Source: Micrasema longulum (Eukaryota > Arthropoda > Insecta > Trichoptera > Brachycentridae). From it: 64,000 nucleotides of DNA. The notes under the pieces are model-generated. The model had not been told where the DNA came from, searched no databases, and was given only the letters and a program-made list of their open reading frames with translations. Below are positions 1 to 10,879 of the stretch, in pieces. Where the stretch lies: positions 1 to 64,000 of the forward strand of contig JAGVSM010000474.1 in NCBI GenBank assembly GCA_022494885.1, read 5' to 3'. The translations under genes were made by a program, and so were the position numbers. The stretch's first letter is position 1, and every line of letters starts with the position of its first letter.

Positions 1-897
1 ATGAGTAGGCACTCGTGTCCCTTAAATTTAATATTATCTTTGACGCAAACCTCAAAAGGACCTTTCGTTGTCGAGTGCCAGGGCCCGCACTCGGCACTCG
101 GGACTCGGGAACGAGGCGTGTAGATTTAGGCTTTATTATCCTTTTTGAGCACTCCTTCGAGTGTCCTCTCCTGAATACTTCTTAACTTTATTTGGTACAA
201 GTAAAATTCACTTTGAACGGCTGATAGTATACGAACACGATAAAAAGTTACTGACGAAAGATGCGTTTTATTTTGCAATTTGTAAAATTCGTATTTATAT
301 TAGCTGCGAAAGCTATATTTTTGTCGAATTTATGTTTTTGCTCGGTGAATGACTAGTTCCATTCGAGACTTTATAGTCGAAATTTTGACTGAGTGGAATT
401 CTGAACGCTCTCTATGGGACAGAGAACGCGTTACTAGCACGTAATTTACCTATTAATAGCTATGATTTCTCTACCCCTTTAAGAGCGCTCAAAATCGCTC
501 TAATGTGTTAAAAGGAAAGTATTATAGTAGACCAAATTTCATATACAGTACACAAATTTTACCTACTTGGCTCGATCCACCGATCCGTGCGCAACCCACC
601 TCCGCTATCCATTTCTTAATAGCAATTTTATATTGTCAGTATATACTCATTGTCATTATGGATAATGGAAGTAGATTGTACACTTTAACCGAGTAGTAGG
701 CCAATCCTCTTTGACCGAAGTTTGTTTGAATTTTTAATTGTTTTTGCAGCATCAGGGTGGAGTATCTAGTAATTCTTGTATTTGTGAAAGAAGTTATGGA
801 AGGTAGAGAATAATGTTTGTGTGCGTATAGTAACAGAGCTTTTACATAAAGTGGTTTTATAGATGTTACATTAATATTTACGAATATACCGAGGGAG
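1..897. other. Non-coding stretch, nothing recognised
   Basis: AT-rich sequence with a GC-richer patch near 70-120 built of repeated 'actcgg'-like words. The short open frames here have no coding character, no splice sites in frame and no known motif. No gene or named repeat is supported. Confidence 0.5.
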
Positions 898-1100
898 CTA
901 GTTCTGATTGGGACTCTTAAGATATTTTTTATTTATTTGTTTGATCAGTGTGTCATTTGCACGTTCCCACCCAATTATTCCATATTCCAAAACTGATTGA
1001 CTTATTGCGTAATATATTTTTACAAGTTCTTTTAGGCTAATTATATTTCTTATAGTTTTAAAAAAGTAAATTAGTTTTTTCAATTTATTTTTGACTTGTT
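898..1100 (-). pseudogene. Non-LTR retrotransposon (LINE) reverse-transcriptase tail, fragment
   Basis: The minus-strand frame reads as the region after the reverse-transcriptase palm of jockey-like LINEs: a 'KLIYFFKTIRNI' stretch followed by 'YYAISQSVLEYGIIGW', the usual 'IYYALVESVLRYGIIGWG' block. It ends in a stop soon after. Only about 60 residues remain and there is no 5' part, as in a typical 5'-truncated, dead LINE copy. Confidence 0.7.
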
Positions 1101-1679
1101 CGATTTGATTAGTCCATCTTAAATTCCCATCTATGTATATAAATGCCTAAATATTTAATTATAATGCCTAAATATTTAACTCTGTCCAACGATTTACAAA
1201 TACATTAATATTTGGAATTTGGTTATATATATTAAAAATAAATGTATTTACCATTGTTAAGGGGACTTCATATGTCCGTAAATAAATAAATAATATATTT
1301 TCAGAACTCGGCAGTTACTTTTCAATACATTCCCAAATGCGGAAGCGGGAAAATTGAGAATGACTCCTTGTGCTGTGATTTATTTACTACGTTCAATATT
1401 TTTTTAATACGAATTATCGTTAGTATCGAATAGCCTCGAAGTTTAGAAAAGTCGAGACTGGAGCCCTATGCACGAAGCTTTTTGCACGGGGTTTGTGGTT
1501 TATCTTCCGTTTTTCCCCTCTATTGAGGCCTTTTACCAATACATGATAGTATCGGCCGAAAAAAAGTTACTTATATTAACAAATTACAACGAGCATAGAA
1601 ACAACGAAACAAGAAAAGACGGTGAATAACAATATGTGCACAAACATGAAAATAATGCAAATATGCAAGAATAAAACAC
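1101..1679. other. Non-coding stretch, nothing recognised
   Basis: AT-rich, with a local near-duplication of 'atgcctaaatattta' around 1142-1180. No open frame with coding character and no recognised repeat family. Confidence 0.4.
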
Positions 1680-2440
1680 AAAACAAACCATCACGCCGTT
1701 TCCCCGTAGGGGTAGGCAGAGAGGATAGAACGCCATATCACTATATTTAGGCATACAGACCTCGCTTCCTCTACATTCATACATCTTCTCATGCACGCAC
1801 GCTGATTATTACTACTTTTGACATGTCTTCCTCGGTCTTCCTCGTTTTCTGCAGCCATCAACATTCGCATCGTAGATCTTTTTAGCCGTTCTTTCGCTGT
1901 CCATTCGCTCTACATGTCCAAACCATCGCAGCACCCCTTTCTTGATTATGTCGATAATGCATGTCTCAGCCTTACACACTTCACGGATCTCGACATTTGT
2001 GCACCTATTATACATCGTTTTACCACACATTCGCCTGAAGGATCGCATTTCGACAGCATTTAACCTACTTTCATCATCATTTTTCCAATTCCATACTTCG
2101 CTCCCATACATTAAAGTTGGCTCTAGAACTCCGTTGTAAACTGCTAGTTTAGGTTCCTGCGATAAGCATTTGTTTGCCAAAGTAGATTTCTGTGCACCGT
2201 TTACCCTGTTCCCGGCACTCGCCCTCCTTTCAATATCTTTCTTGGTCTTTCCATCCCTAGTAAACATACTTCCCAGGTACACAAATTCTTCTACCTGATT
2301 CAGAATATCTTCGTTCACACTGATCTCACATTTAGTTATATTTTCATCCTTTTCAAAAACCATCACTTTCGATTTATCAACATTCATAAGCAAATCGCTT
2401 TTCTTGCATACATCGTAGACTTTTGTTACCAAGAATTGCA
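1680..2440 (-). pseudogene. LINE fragment: reverse-transcriptase C-terminal half
   Basis: A minus-strand open frame of about 206 residues (1812-2432) carries the C-terminal half of a LINE polyprotein: 'NVDKSKVMVF', then 'EEFVYLGSMFTRDG', then '[14 protein letters not shown]' and '[11 protein letters not shown]'. A frameshift near 1815 separates it from the tail, which continues to an 'AYPYGETA' type end near 1690. The palm with the catalytic aspartates is missing. The break at the 5' side coincides with a small palindromic element at 2441. The same family recurs at 13122, 23195, 27455, 51034 and 57318. The tail style is common in lepidopteran LINEs. Confidence 0.85.
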
Positions 2441-2539
2441 GGGCTGGTATTCCAAACGAAATTATAGCGCGGTATAGCGCGTTTTTACGTACTAAATACG
2501 CAATTTAGCGCGCTGTAAACGTGTTCGGAATACCAGCCC
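2441..2539. mobile_element. Small palindromic MITE
   Basis: A 99-bp element whose ends are inverted repeats: it starts GGGCTGGTATTCC and ends GGAATACCAGCCC. The inside is also partly palindromic ('tagcgcggtatagcgcg' against 'atttagcgcgctg'). It has no coding capacity. It lies exactly between two LINE fragments. Its end motif resembles the hairpin elements at 3725 and 56417. Confidence 0.75.
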
Positions 2540-2800
2540 AGGTCTTCTTTGCTGCCGATATATGCTAAAGATCGTCATTGACGGCCTTCCAGGACGGCGT
2601 GATCCCGCAGGTTTAAAGAAGAGGGTTTAAGTTCTCCTGAGGCATGCGCAGCACGTGGCCAAGCCAGGTCCACCGCCGCACCCTCAAGACGCTCGTTATA
2701 GGAGGCTGCTGCGTCCGTTCTCGGACTTCAATGTTAGTTATAAAATCGAACCACCTTATACCCAATAATCTTCTCAAGCACTTACTCTCAAAAAATGCAA
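2540..2800 (-). pseudogene. LINE tail fragment, second family
   Basis: The minus-strand translation gives 'RRLLGIRWFDFITN', 'VRERTQQPPI' and 'RRWTWLGHVLRMP', the classic C-terminal block of another LINE clade (RLLGI.W.D...N..V...T, then W.GH..RM). The frame is open for about 75 residues and then decays. It is a dead 5'-truncated copy. Confidence 0.75.
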
Positions 2801-3724
2801 GAATGACAAAATGAAAAAATAATAGTTGTAAGAATGAACACATAAAATGTCAACATAAATTGAAAGAAGCACTATTAGAAAAAACCCACCAAAAACCTGA
2901 TACTGCCTATTTAAAAATGAAAAGGAATTCTGATTGTAAACTAAATATCGGTAGAACAATTACTGTAATTAAATACATGAGTTGTTCTCAAACCCGTGTG
3001 ATTTTTTGCAGTAAATCCCATTATGATTGCGCTGTTGTTCTGTTGCGGCGCTGGAACGAATAAAAATGAAATAATGCTGAATACAAATATAACAAAAGGC
3101 GTTCCTTGCGCAAACTTTAAAAAGATGGATAGTGGTTTTATCGAACTATAAACAACAAGCCATTTGGAATTTACGAACAGATTAGCACGGCATGCTTTGA
3201 ATCAAAGCGCTACGCTAGTCGAACACAAATATGAGTTAATTTGGCAAGCTTTCCGTGTTTATTTATCCGCGTTAATAACAACCGGCGTTATTGAATTCCT
3301 GCATTACTAAGTCATGCGGAATACAACGTGAATCGATGAAGCAAATCTCAGATAAACCCTTCTTGGAATTTTCTATTCTCTTGGAACTCTCCAAGTATTG
3401 GATTTTCGTAGCAATAATATATACGAGGAATGATAATCCTGAAAGGGTTTTGAAACCATCGACTATATTAATTTATTCGCAAGGATATTATAATATTTTG
3501 TTTTAGTATTAACCATATTACATTACCAATTCAACGCTGCGCTGAAACTAGAAGTACCGCTTTTGAGAAAATTTCTTGTCTTTCTCGGATTCGCTTCGAT
3601 AAGGCAACCTAGGTTACAATTTGATGGTATTTAACCATCACCAATCTGTATGCATCAAACACCTTGTATTACCGTGAATAGTTAAGTTACGGAACCGTAA
3701 AAACGGGGTTATTTTGCCTACCGG
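2801..3724. other. Non-coding stretch, nothing recognised
   Basis: AT-rich sequence with short chance open frames only. No repeat family or gene was recognised. Confidence 0.4.
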
Positions 3725-3840
3725 GGGTGCTATTCTGCACCACTCTCGTGGCACGAGAAAACAGTATTTCTCGTGTATTTTGTATGTAAATACACGAGAT
3801 ACTACGGCCACAAGAGCGTTTGAAACCAGGAGGTGATTCT
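3725..3840. mobile_element. Hairpin MITE, CTCTCGTGGC family
   Basis: An imperfect palindrome: 'ctattctgcaccactctcgtggc' on the left faces 'ggccacaagagcgtttg' on the right. A second internal hairpin is a 12-base stem 'ctcgtgtattta' type around a TGTATGT loop near 3781. The same family, in the opposite orientation, lies at 56509-56607. Non-coding. Confidence 0.65.
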
Positions 3841-4340
3841 GCCCGGTGAAATTTGTTTTGTTTAAGTACCAGTTACATATTTTTGCCCTTACATTCACAC
3901 AAACCACACTTCGCCAGCCCTGTTACAAGATTACACACATTATATCTATTGTTTTTATTTATTTATTGTATCATTGCCGGTCTAACTAAGGCCAGTACCC
4001 CATACTAAGACCGGCAAGTATTTATTTACATGTATATATTTAATACAATTTTTATATATCTTCAAATTTAAAGATTTTTTACAAAACACATAATATTACT
4101 AGAGTTTAGACATAAACATATATTTTTTGTCACAATTTTTGTTTTCCTTTAAGAGTCATCTTACTATAAACACTTATTTTTTGTCATTTGTTTATTTATT
4201 ATTAAATACATACCATATTACATACCATACCTTTTATTTCTTATTTAAAGATATAAAAACTAACCCGTAGATTTGAATTTTTTAGTTGGTTTAAATTTAT
4301 ACGGGATAGAAATAAACCCCCTAACGTGCTATGTGCAAAG
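3841..4340. other. Non-coding stretch with a small hairpin
   Basis: AT-rich. A short inverted repeat near 3973-4017 (tgccggtct facing agaccggca) suggests the end of some small element; nothing else was recognised. Confidence 0.35.
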
Positions 4341-4502
4341 GGCCTTACTCATAAACTTGGCAAACAGTTACGTCTAGGTATAGTGATGGGATACGGATGG
4401 GAATACCATCCTTATTATAGTGGTACGATAAGGATGATATTCCCATTTTTATTTTACCACTATGCCTAGGCGTAACTTTATGCCAGGTTTATAAGTAAGA
4501 CC
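4341..4502. mobile_element. MITE with long terminal inverted repeats
   Basis: A 162-bp element with about 45-bp imperfect inverted ends, starting 'ggccttactcataaacttgg' and ending in the complement 'ccaggtttataagtaagacc'. The centre is itself palindromic ('gggaataccatcctta' against 'aaggatgatattccca'). No open frame. A non-autonomous DNA transposon. Confidence 0.8.
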
Positions 4503-4996
4503 AAGAGTTTTTTTAATCAATAAAAAATTCGGGATATTTGTTTTTTGTTAGATGTTTAAGATAAATTTCAGGTAGAGTGTGACTGAATTTTATCACGGTA
4601 AGATATTTATTTAGCGTATGGGAGAAAAAGAAGTAAGGAAATTAAAATATGAAAATGAGAAACAAACAAAACAAAATTTAAATGTCCTAGATCCAGACCA
4701 GTCAGATATTAGATCGATTCATGAACCGCCGTCGGGAAGTCCGCTGAATCACCAGGGTAGCGTCTTGCCGGGCAATCCTCGACGAAATGCTTCGTGGTTC
4801 GGCACCACACTCACAATCAGATGATATCCGTACTATGTTATGGACCGTATGGAGCTAATGCAGCATTCGACTCTAGGAAAGATCGTTGCAAAATGAGCCT
4901 CGAGTGAATCATGCTAGATGCGAATACACGAGACGATGGTAGATATGTATATTGTTACCAGTATCATACCCACTACCTACATCCCTCACATCATCA

Positions 4997-5142
4997 CGGC
5001 TGGGTTTATGATTTTTATTTGTTCTTTTAAATATGAATATTAAATATCATAAAGAAAACTTGAGTACTTCGGCTGGGTTTATGATTTTTATTTGTTCTTT
5101 TAAATATGAATATTAAATATCATAAAGAAAACTTGAGTACTT
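4997..5142. repeat. Perfect 73-bp tandem duplication
   Basis: Two adjacent copies of a 73-bp unit, beginning 'cggctgggtttatgattttt' at 4997 and again at 5070. I see no difference between the copies. The unit ends in a piece of LINE sequence ('ttgagtacttcgg'). Confidence 0.95.
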
Positions 5143-5179
5143 CGGACATGTGATGAAAAGTTAAAAACCTCAAATACTT

Positions 5180-5345
5180 TAGTCGGGTTGTGGTCCCGTG
5201 GCTAGTGTCTCGGACTCACAGACCAAAGGTCCGTGGTTCGAATCCCACTCTACCCCAACTTGATTCCATTTTCTAATAGTGAGTTATTTACAACTCGTTG
5301 AGAATGGCCCTCAAAATTAAATATTTGGGTAAATCATAAGAACGC
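5180..5345 (+). repeat. tRNA-derived SINE, family A
   Basis: The head looks like a tRNA: an A-box-like 'gtggctagtgtct', then a B box inside 'gtccgtggttcgaatcccac'. The unrelated body begins 'ccaacttgattccattttct' and continues 'gtgagttatttacaactc'. It inserted into the LINE tail described at 5120. Other copies are at 7964, 22905, 54960 and 62640. It is not a working tRNA: the acceptor stem does not pair. Confidence 0.8.
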
Positions 5346-5418
5346 AAATATTTCTTTTTTTATAAAAGAAAAATTATAAGCCATTTTACAAGGAAGGATT
5401 TAAAGAAGACGCAGTGCA

Positions 5419-6069
5419 GGAAGAAAATGAATCTGAAATTGAACATGTTAAATACTTAGGACTAACAATAGACAGACAATTGACATGGACAATTCATATC
5501 AACAATTTAATTACCAAAGTGGCGACATTATCGAGTCGTTTTTTTTTAATCAAAAACTTTGTTCCAAAGAAGGAAAAAAAATGTACGAAGCCTATGTAAA
5601 AACTAAAATATGTTATATGCACCTACTATCGGGAACAGGAAATCAAAATGACATAAACAGACTACAAAGACAGCAAAATAAAATATTAAAGTTAGTATAT
5701 GACCTACCCTATCTAACAGCAACTAAAGAACTATTTAAACAAACTAAACAATTAAATGTAACTGAACTCTTTAAACTAGAATCCTTAAAATTTATTCATA
5801 AATTAGCCACTGATGTAATCGTAGACGAAGAATTAAAACTTGAAAAAAACTGTAGTAAACATGAACACAATACGAGAATATCAGAAAAGTATCATATACA
5901 ACCTTCTAAAACGAGAAAAGGACAATCGAGATTAATAAACTATGGACTGAAATTATACAATAAACTACCAAACAAAACTAAACAAAAGACTCGGACAACA
6001 TTTACAAAAGATGTTGTTAAATGTTTGTAACCCGTAAGGATTTATCAATGAAAAATTTTAATAAAAAAA
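5419..6069 (+). pseudogene. 5'-truncated jockey-like LINE with oligo-A tail
   Basis: Begins mid-protein with 'IEHVKYLGLTIDRQLTW', a standard LINE block after the palm. It continues in a shifted frame from about 5580 with 'QRQQNKILKLVYDLP', and ends 'GLKLYNKLPN' with a stop near 6030. The 3' end is A-rich (taataaaaaaaa). The frame is nearly intact (one shift near 5570), so the insertion is probably younger than the LINE it landed in. Confidence 0.85.
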
Positions 6070-6220
6070 AGCGCATTTCTTGGCTGAACAACTCGCGAGA
6101 CTCGTTCAATTTCAGCACTCGGTCCTTGTTCAGGGTAGCTGCTAACAGTGTCGGAATTGCTGCGATGATATCCAACCTTTATCGGATAGAGGAACCAGAA
6201 GAAGAAGAAATATTAGCGTT

Positions 6221-6560
6221 CTTATTATCTTCTTCAGCCTGTAGCGGTCCACTCCTGGGCGTAGGCCTCTTCCATCCTTCTCCACGCTGTTCCCGAATGC
6301 TTCACAATATCGTCTCCAGCGAAGCTGCGGTCGTCCGGGGTTTTCGGTATTAGTCCGCGGGCGCCAGCACAGGACGCGTTTTGTCCATCTACCGTCTAAG
6401 CTGAGAGCAATATGACCAGCCCAGCGCCATTTCAACTCTTAACAATGTCCAGCACTCCTGTTTTGGTTCTTACGATTTCATTTCTCACTTTATCTCCAAG
6501 ACTAATCTCCAGCATCGCTCGCTCCATGGCTCTCTGCGTGACTATCCAACGAAAGTGCGT
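6221..6560 (-). pseudogene. LINE tail fragment, third family
   Basis: The minus-strand frame gives 'KWRWAGHIALSLDGRW' and then 'GRPQLRWRRYCE', the W.GH....RW...V..WRP....GRP..RW.DD pattern of a further LINE clade. The 5' part is missing, and the 3' end abuts the LINE fragment that ends near 6220. Confidence 0.75.
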
Positions 6561-6942
6561 ATAAACTGAGAGTTACAGAAAGCGACTTATTATTTGACTA
6601 AATATTTCAAATTTAAAACCACTCTCTGTTATTCGTTAATAACGTCGTTAGAAATAGAAAACAATTAATGGTAGAGCGGCGTTCTCCCTGGTTCTCGAGT
6701 CCGCAACTCTACCACGGGACCACGAACCGTCTCAATCGATGAGAACATGACAATTGCCGGGGTAGTGGTTTTGCGGGCAGAGCATATTCGTTTGTTACGT
6801 CACATTCTACGATAGTGAGTCGACCACTTGACCCGGTTTCCCCGCCCGGCTGTTATCTGGCTGTCTCCTCTACCGGTGTGACGAGTGGCGAGTATCGGCC
6901 TGTTATTGCGCCTCATAAGTCTGTCCTGCCCACCGCCCACAG
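6561..6942. other. Non-coding stretch with SINE-like piece
   Basis: Around 6665-6760 there is a scrambled tRNA-SINE-like segment on the minus strand ('ggttctcgagtccgcaactc', 'accacgggaccacg'). The rest is unrecognised. Confidence 0.35.
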
Positions 6943-7064
6943 AGTGCCAGCACCGATACTATCGCCATGCTGAGTCCCGTGCACTGCGTCTCCAGGCCGC
7001 AAGACTTCGTCCCCAAGTCCAGGGTCAGGATAAGAAGCTACCAGGACACGCGCAGCCGCCCGCG
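6943..7064 (+). CDS. Possible isolated coding exon, unassigned
   Basis: A GC-rich island in AT-rich surroundings. A pyrimidine-rich acceptor ends at 6942 (cccaccgcccacag) and a GT donor (gtatat, weak) follows 7064. The frame from 6943 is open through the interval, with a Ser/Pro/Arg-rich reading ('SASTDTIAMLSPVHC'). Two other frames are also open, so coding is not proven. It does not resemble the missing SNX27 PDZ exons. It could be an exon of an unseen gene or simply a GC-rich repeat. Confidence 0.2.
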
Positions 7065-7963
7065 GTATATATTTTTTACATTTGTTATTACTTTATTTGT
7101 AGTTTCTACGTGCATTGATAGATAGCAGTATTATTTGTTTCATGTATAAAATCATAATCTCACATTCGGTTATTCGCCCACTATCGATGTTTATTCTTTA
7201 ATACTTTTTAGCTCACATAAATTAAATTTATATATCACAATACGTTTAAGGGCCCAAGCACAGAGTACCCTGACTAAAGAAAAAACAGTGTTTTGATTAT
7301 ATCCAAATATTTATGGTCAATTGCCAAATTAAAGCCTCGATTGAACCTCCTTTCTCTTCTAATTTTAATTTTCTTGTGGCTATGATGTCACGCGAGTCTA
7401 CTTAGAATACAAGACTCGCTATATCTTTATTATTTTTTTTTAAATTAGTCGTATTTTTCTCTAACGGGTCTAAATTATATTATTATTTTTATCAATTATG
7501 GAACAGATGCGTGTTAAATTTTTGTTTTTAAAACCTGTTTTTCAAAATATCCCGTTTCGACGTTACATCACCTTTTGCGGATGAATTTTTCAGCAGTCTT
7601 AAGAGTTAAATACATTTTTGTTAGATAATCATTCGCATGATTTAAAAAAATACTTCATTTCACTTTTAAAAACTTACCGCATTTTTAAGTGGATAGCTTC
7701 TGAGTACATGCAAATATTCCTTTTTTAGGTGTTGAGTAAGAATAATTTATCAGTTCAAACATATTTTGCCTTAGCAACAAGCGATGCTGCATGCATTTAA
7801 AATGAAATATTACTACCGGTGACTAGTCTATTTCAGGAAGAAAAAAGCGCCGGATTTGAAATATTCCATGACGGTTCGTTTCCACAATATGACGTATCTG
7901 TTTTGACTTGCGCTTATTGATATGGTAATAAAGCGAATTAATACTTAATATAATTAATTAAAT
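7065..7963. other. Non-coding stretch, nothing recognised
   Basis: AT-rich, many homopolymer runs, no repeat family or gene recognised. Confidence 0.4.
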
Positions 7964-8700
7964 CGGGTTGTGGTCCCGTGACTAGTCGTGGACTCGCGGA
8001 TCAGAGGTCCGAGGCTCGAACCCACTTTACTTCAAATTGATTCCCATTTTCTAATAGTGAGTTATATAGTGTTGAATCTGTTTTTGTGCTGCAGACGAGA
8101 GCTGTTCGAGCAATTTACAATATGAGTCCCCGAGAATCGCTCAGAGATATGTTTAAAAAATGAAAATATTGACAGTCACATGTCAATATATCTATGAAAA
8201 CTTAATGTATTTGTATAAAAATAATGTTAATTTTAGAAGAAACAGAGATTTCCATAGGTTCAACACTAGAAATAAAGATAGGCTAGTTGTGCCCACTACT
8301 GCATTTTTTAAATTATTTTGCCTCAAACTGCATACGATTCTACTACAAGGTACCTCTTGAAATTCAGGCTTCGCCAACAAAAAAATTTGAAGATTTTGTC
8401 AAGCATAGCCTGTTTGGAAAGAGCCGCTGTAGAGTCGATGAATATTTGCAGGACAAGACAGCTTGGCTTTAGATTCGTGATTATTGATTTTAGTTTTTTG
8501 ATGTAAATTGTGTTGTTGATCCAAATTTGTTCGTTTGATAGGTTTAATTGACTAATTATTGAATTATGTATATTATATAGTTATAATTTTATTGACGATT
8601 ATAAGAGATTCGATGAATCCTATATAAAGCATAATAATAATATACAACTCTTTGAAAATGGCTCCCAAATTTAAATTATTTTGATTGTAAGAAATACCTT
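7964..8700 (+). repeat. SINE family A, split by a LINE insertion
   Basis: The tRNA-like head ('gggttgtggtcccgtgacta' and 'aggtccgaggctcgaaccca') and first half of the body stop near 8068 at 'gtgagttata'. The rest of the body ('tacaactctttgaaaatggc') resumes near 8640. The 570 bp between them is a LINE fragment. Comparison with the copy at 5180 shows the join. Confidence 0.75.
8069..8637 (+). pseudogene. 5'-truncated LINE inserted in a SINE
   Basis: Readable blocks are 'QTRAVRAIYNMSPRESLRD' near 8091 and, after frameshifts, 'FYYKVPLEIQ' with 'KKFEDFVKHSLFGKS' and 'VDEYLQDKTAW' ending near 8470. These are the last part of a LINE reverse transcriptase protein. A 3' UTR of about 160 bp ends in 'ataataataata', a microsatellite tail used by several LINE clades. 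Confidence 0.8.
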
Positions 8701-10879
8701 ATTGTAAAGTAAATGTGTACGGGTATAAAAGCAATGTAAAGTCGGAAGATATCAATAAATATATCCAACCTTATTGGATGTAAAGTTTGCTTAATTGCGT
8801 TTCTGGTTACTCGCCTTTTGTTACCTCCAGCCTCTCGTTTTTGCACTGAAAATCCAATTAATTATGTATTATTTTGGGTTCCGTAAAGTCGCAAACTGGT
8901 ATATCTACCGGAGCAAGTTTTTGCGCTCCGACCTTCAGCTCACTGCTCACACTTTTCCTTTGATCTGTAAATGTGTATACACATAATTACCCCTTGAACA
9001 TATTTTTAGTATTTCTTCTTTCCATTTGCTAAAGTTCTTCGGTTAGTATTTAGTATGTCTGAAACAGAGAGCCCGTTTGACTTGTAACTAACAGATTTTA
9101 TTTTCTGAATGTTAGAACTTTGAACATCGCATTACATTTCGAAAAATGGGCCATTTTTATAATTACGTAGTTTATTCATGGTGTTTTGAGTATGTTCAAA
9201 TGGATGCCCAATTTTAAAAAAGCCTAAGTCTATTTTTGTAGTTCTGAAATATTTCAAGTTCAAGTGTTTATTTTGTTCCTAAAATGTTAAATGACAGAAT
9301 TTCGGAAAATTGAAAATAATTATTTTAAAGTTTTTCTTCTTTTTTATTTTAAGATAAAAAAATACAAACTTGTTACGTGTTTACTTACAAAATTATTGCT
9401 TGTAAAAAAGTGGACTTAAGCCTATGGTCGGGACTTGAGGATTTTTCAAAAGTATTTAAAGGACTAAGGGATTTTTTCTCAGGGAAAAAACTCTCGGACT
9501 AAGAGATTTTTTGAAATTGAAATAATATTTTTTATATCATTTTTCAAATACAAAATTCGATATTGGTATTAATTATTGAAAAATTAAGAGGGTAAATGTT
9601 AAGTTCACAAAATGCTCTACACGACAGTGTTGCCAACTCAAAACCGAGAAAATTGGACTTTGGCATTTTTCAAAATTGGGCATCCAAATGTTTGTAACCA
9701 GGCTGGATATTTTTGAAACCTTTATTGATGTGGGTGAGATTTGCCTGACTGAATTATTTCATCAACTAGGCAACGCCTGAAAATACTTCTCAATTTTATA
9801 ACAGTTAGTTTAATCAACAATGTTTTGAGTATGTCCATTTGTATGCAGACGGCTGGATTTAACTCCCCAGAGAGTTTTTAAGATTTGAATTTTTAAAGAA
9901 GTATAAGAATTTAAATATTTTTTTATGCGCTACCTAGTTGGTAAAACAATTCAGCCAGATGAATATCATTAACAAAAAATAAGGTTTTAAAGGAAATGTG
10001 GGACTTTCCATTGGTTTCGCTCTCTCATAAAACATTTTTTTTTGTCAAAAATCAATTTAGTTTTTCATATCTTGATTGAATTTAACCCCGCTGCTTTTAT
10101 TGCCCGCTTTCACTGTAAGTTTTTGTAATGTATTATACATGTACAATTGTTGTAAATTTATATAAAATATAAATTGACTTTCAGTTTCGTTTGTTTGCTA
10201 AGCCGTACCAGCCACCCGCTGCTAATAATTTGCGTTCTACTGATATAAATACTAGTAATGTTTCATAAATAGCGTAAGTGTACGGTACCGCTTATTAATT
10301 TCTATGACCCTCCTTGTGACCCCCCCCCCCCACACGCCCCACAGCAGCTGACCGTAAATTAACGCCAAACTGCCCTAATTTATAATTTACACATCTATAG
10401 AATTAACTACCCAGTACGATGAATGAATATGTACTTGATTCCACTTGAATTTGTTACTGCCTATACAATATTATTTATTATCCTAGGTCATAGTCATTAA
10501 TCCATCGTAAGTTTCCTTCGAATAACGGTCGTTTTTTTCAAAAAGGAAAATATTCGGTTTGTATATATGGCTACAATGTATTAATTTGTTAAGTTTTGTA
10601 TAAAAAATGCCTTTCCGGTTTTAAGCGTGATACGATATTGAAAAATCGCTTAAAAAGACAATCTTTTCTTTAGCAAACTTCAAAGCTATAACGTATATTA
10701 TATATTCATTTATTTATTATATACAAAACGACCTTATAAAGTTCAGTAGCTGTAAACGATTTCATGCTTACTCTTAAAACTCTAATCGGTTCGGTTACAA
10801 CTCTCGTTTAAATATTGTATTTAAAATATTCCGGCCTCGTCGGTTGTGACAGGTAAAACTCACTGAGAACAGATTATTT
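8701..10879. other. Long non-coding stretch with faint repeat pieces
   Basis: AT-rich. Around 9600-9960 there are pieces such as 'aggcaacgcctgaaaatact' that reappear near 40350 and 58600, so part of this is an old copy of a dispersed element. No gene, clean inverted repeat or LINE protein was seen. Confidence 0.4.
10320..10331. repeat. Poly-C run
   Basis: Twelve consecutive C bases followed by a short CA-rich stretch, unusual in this AT-rich window. Probably a slippage-prone mononucleotide tract. Confidence 0.9.

Larger units (their letters stand above)
5120..6220 (+). pseudogene. LINE tail (RRSAGRRRISWL family) broken by two insertions
   Basis: Three pieces of one LINE tail stand in order. 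Near 5125-5160 is 'gagtacttcggacatgtgat' (YFGHV). Near 5390-5418 is 'aaggaaggatttaaagaaga' (GR.EGRRSAG). At 6070-6220 is 'RISWLNNSRDSF....SLFRVAANSVGIAAMISNL'. An intact relative runs uninterrupted at 18541-18963, which shows that a SINE (about 5180-5385) and a second LINE (about 5419-6069) were inserted into this copy. Confidence 0.75.
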
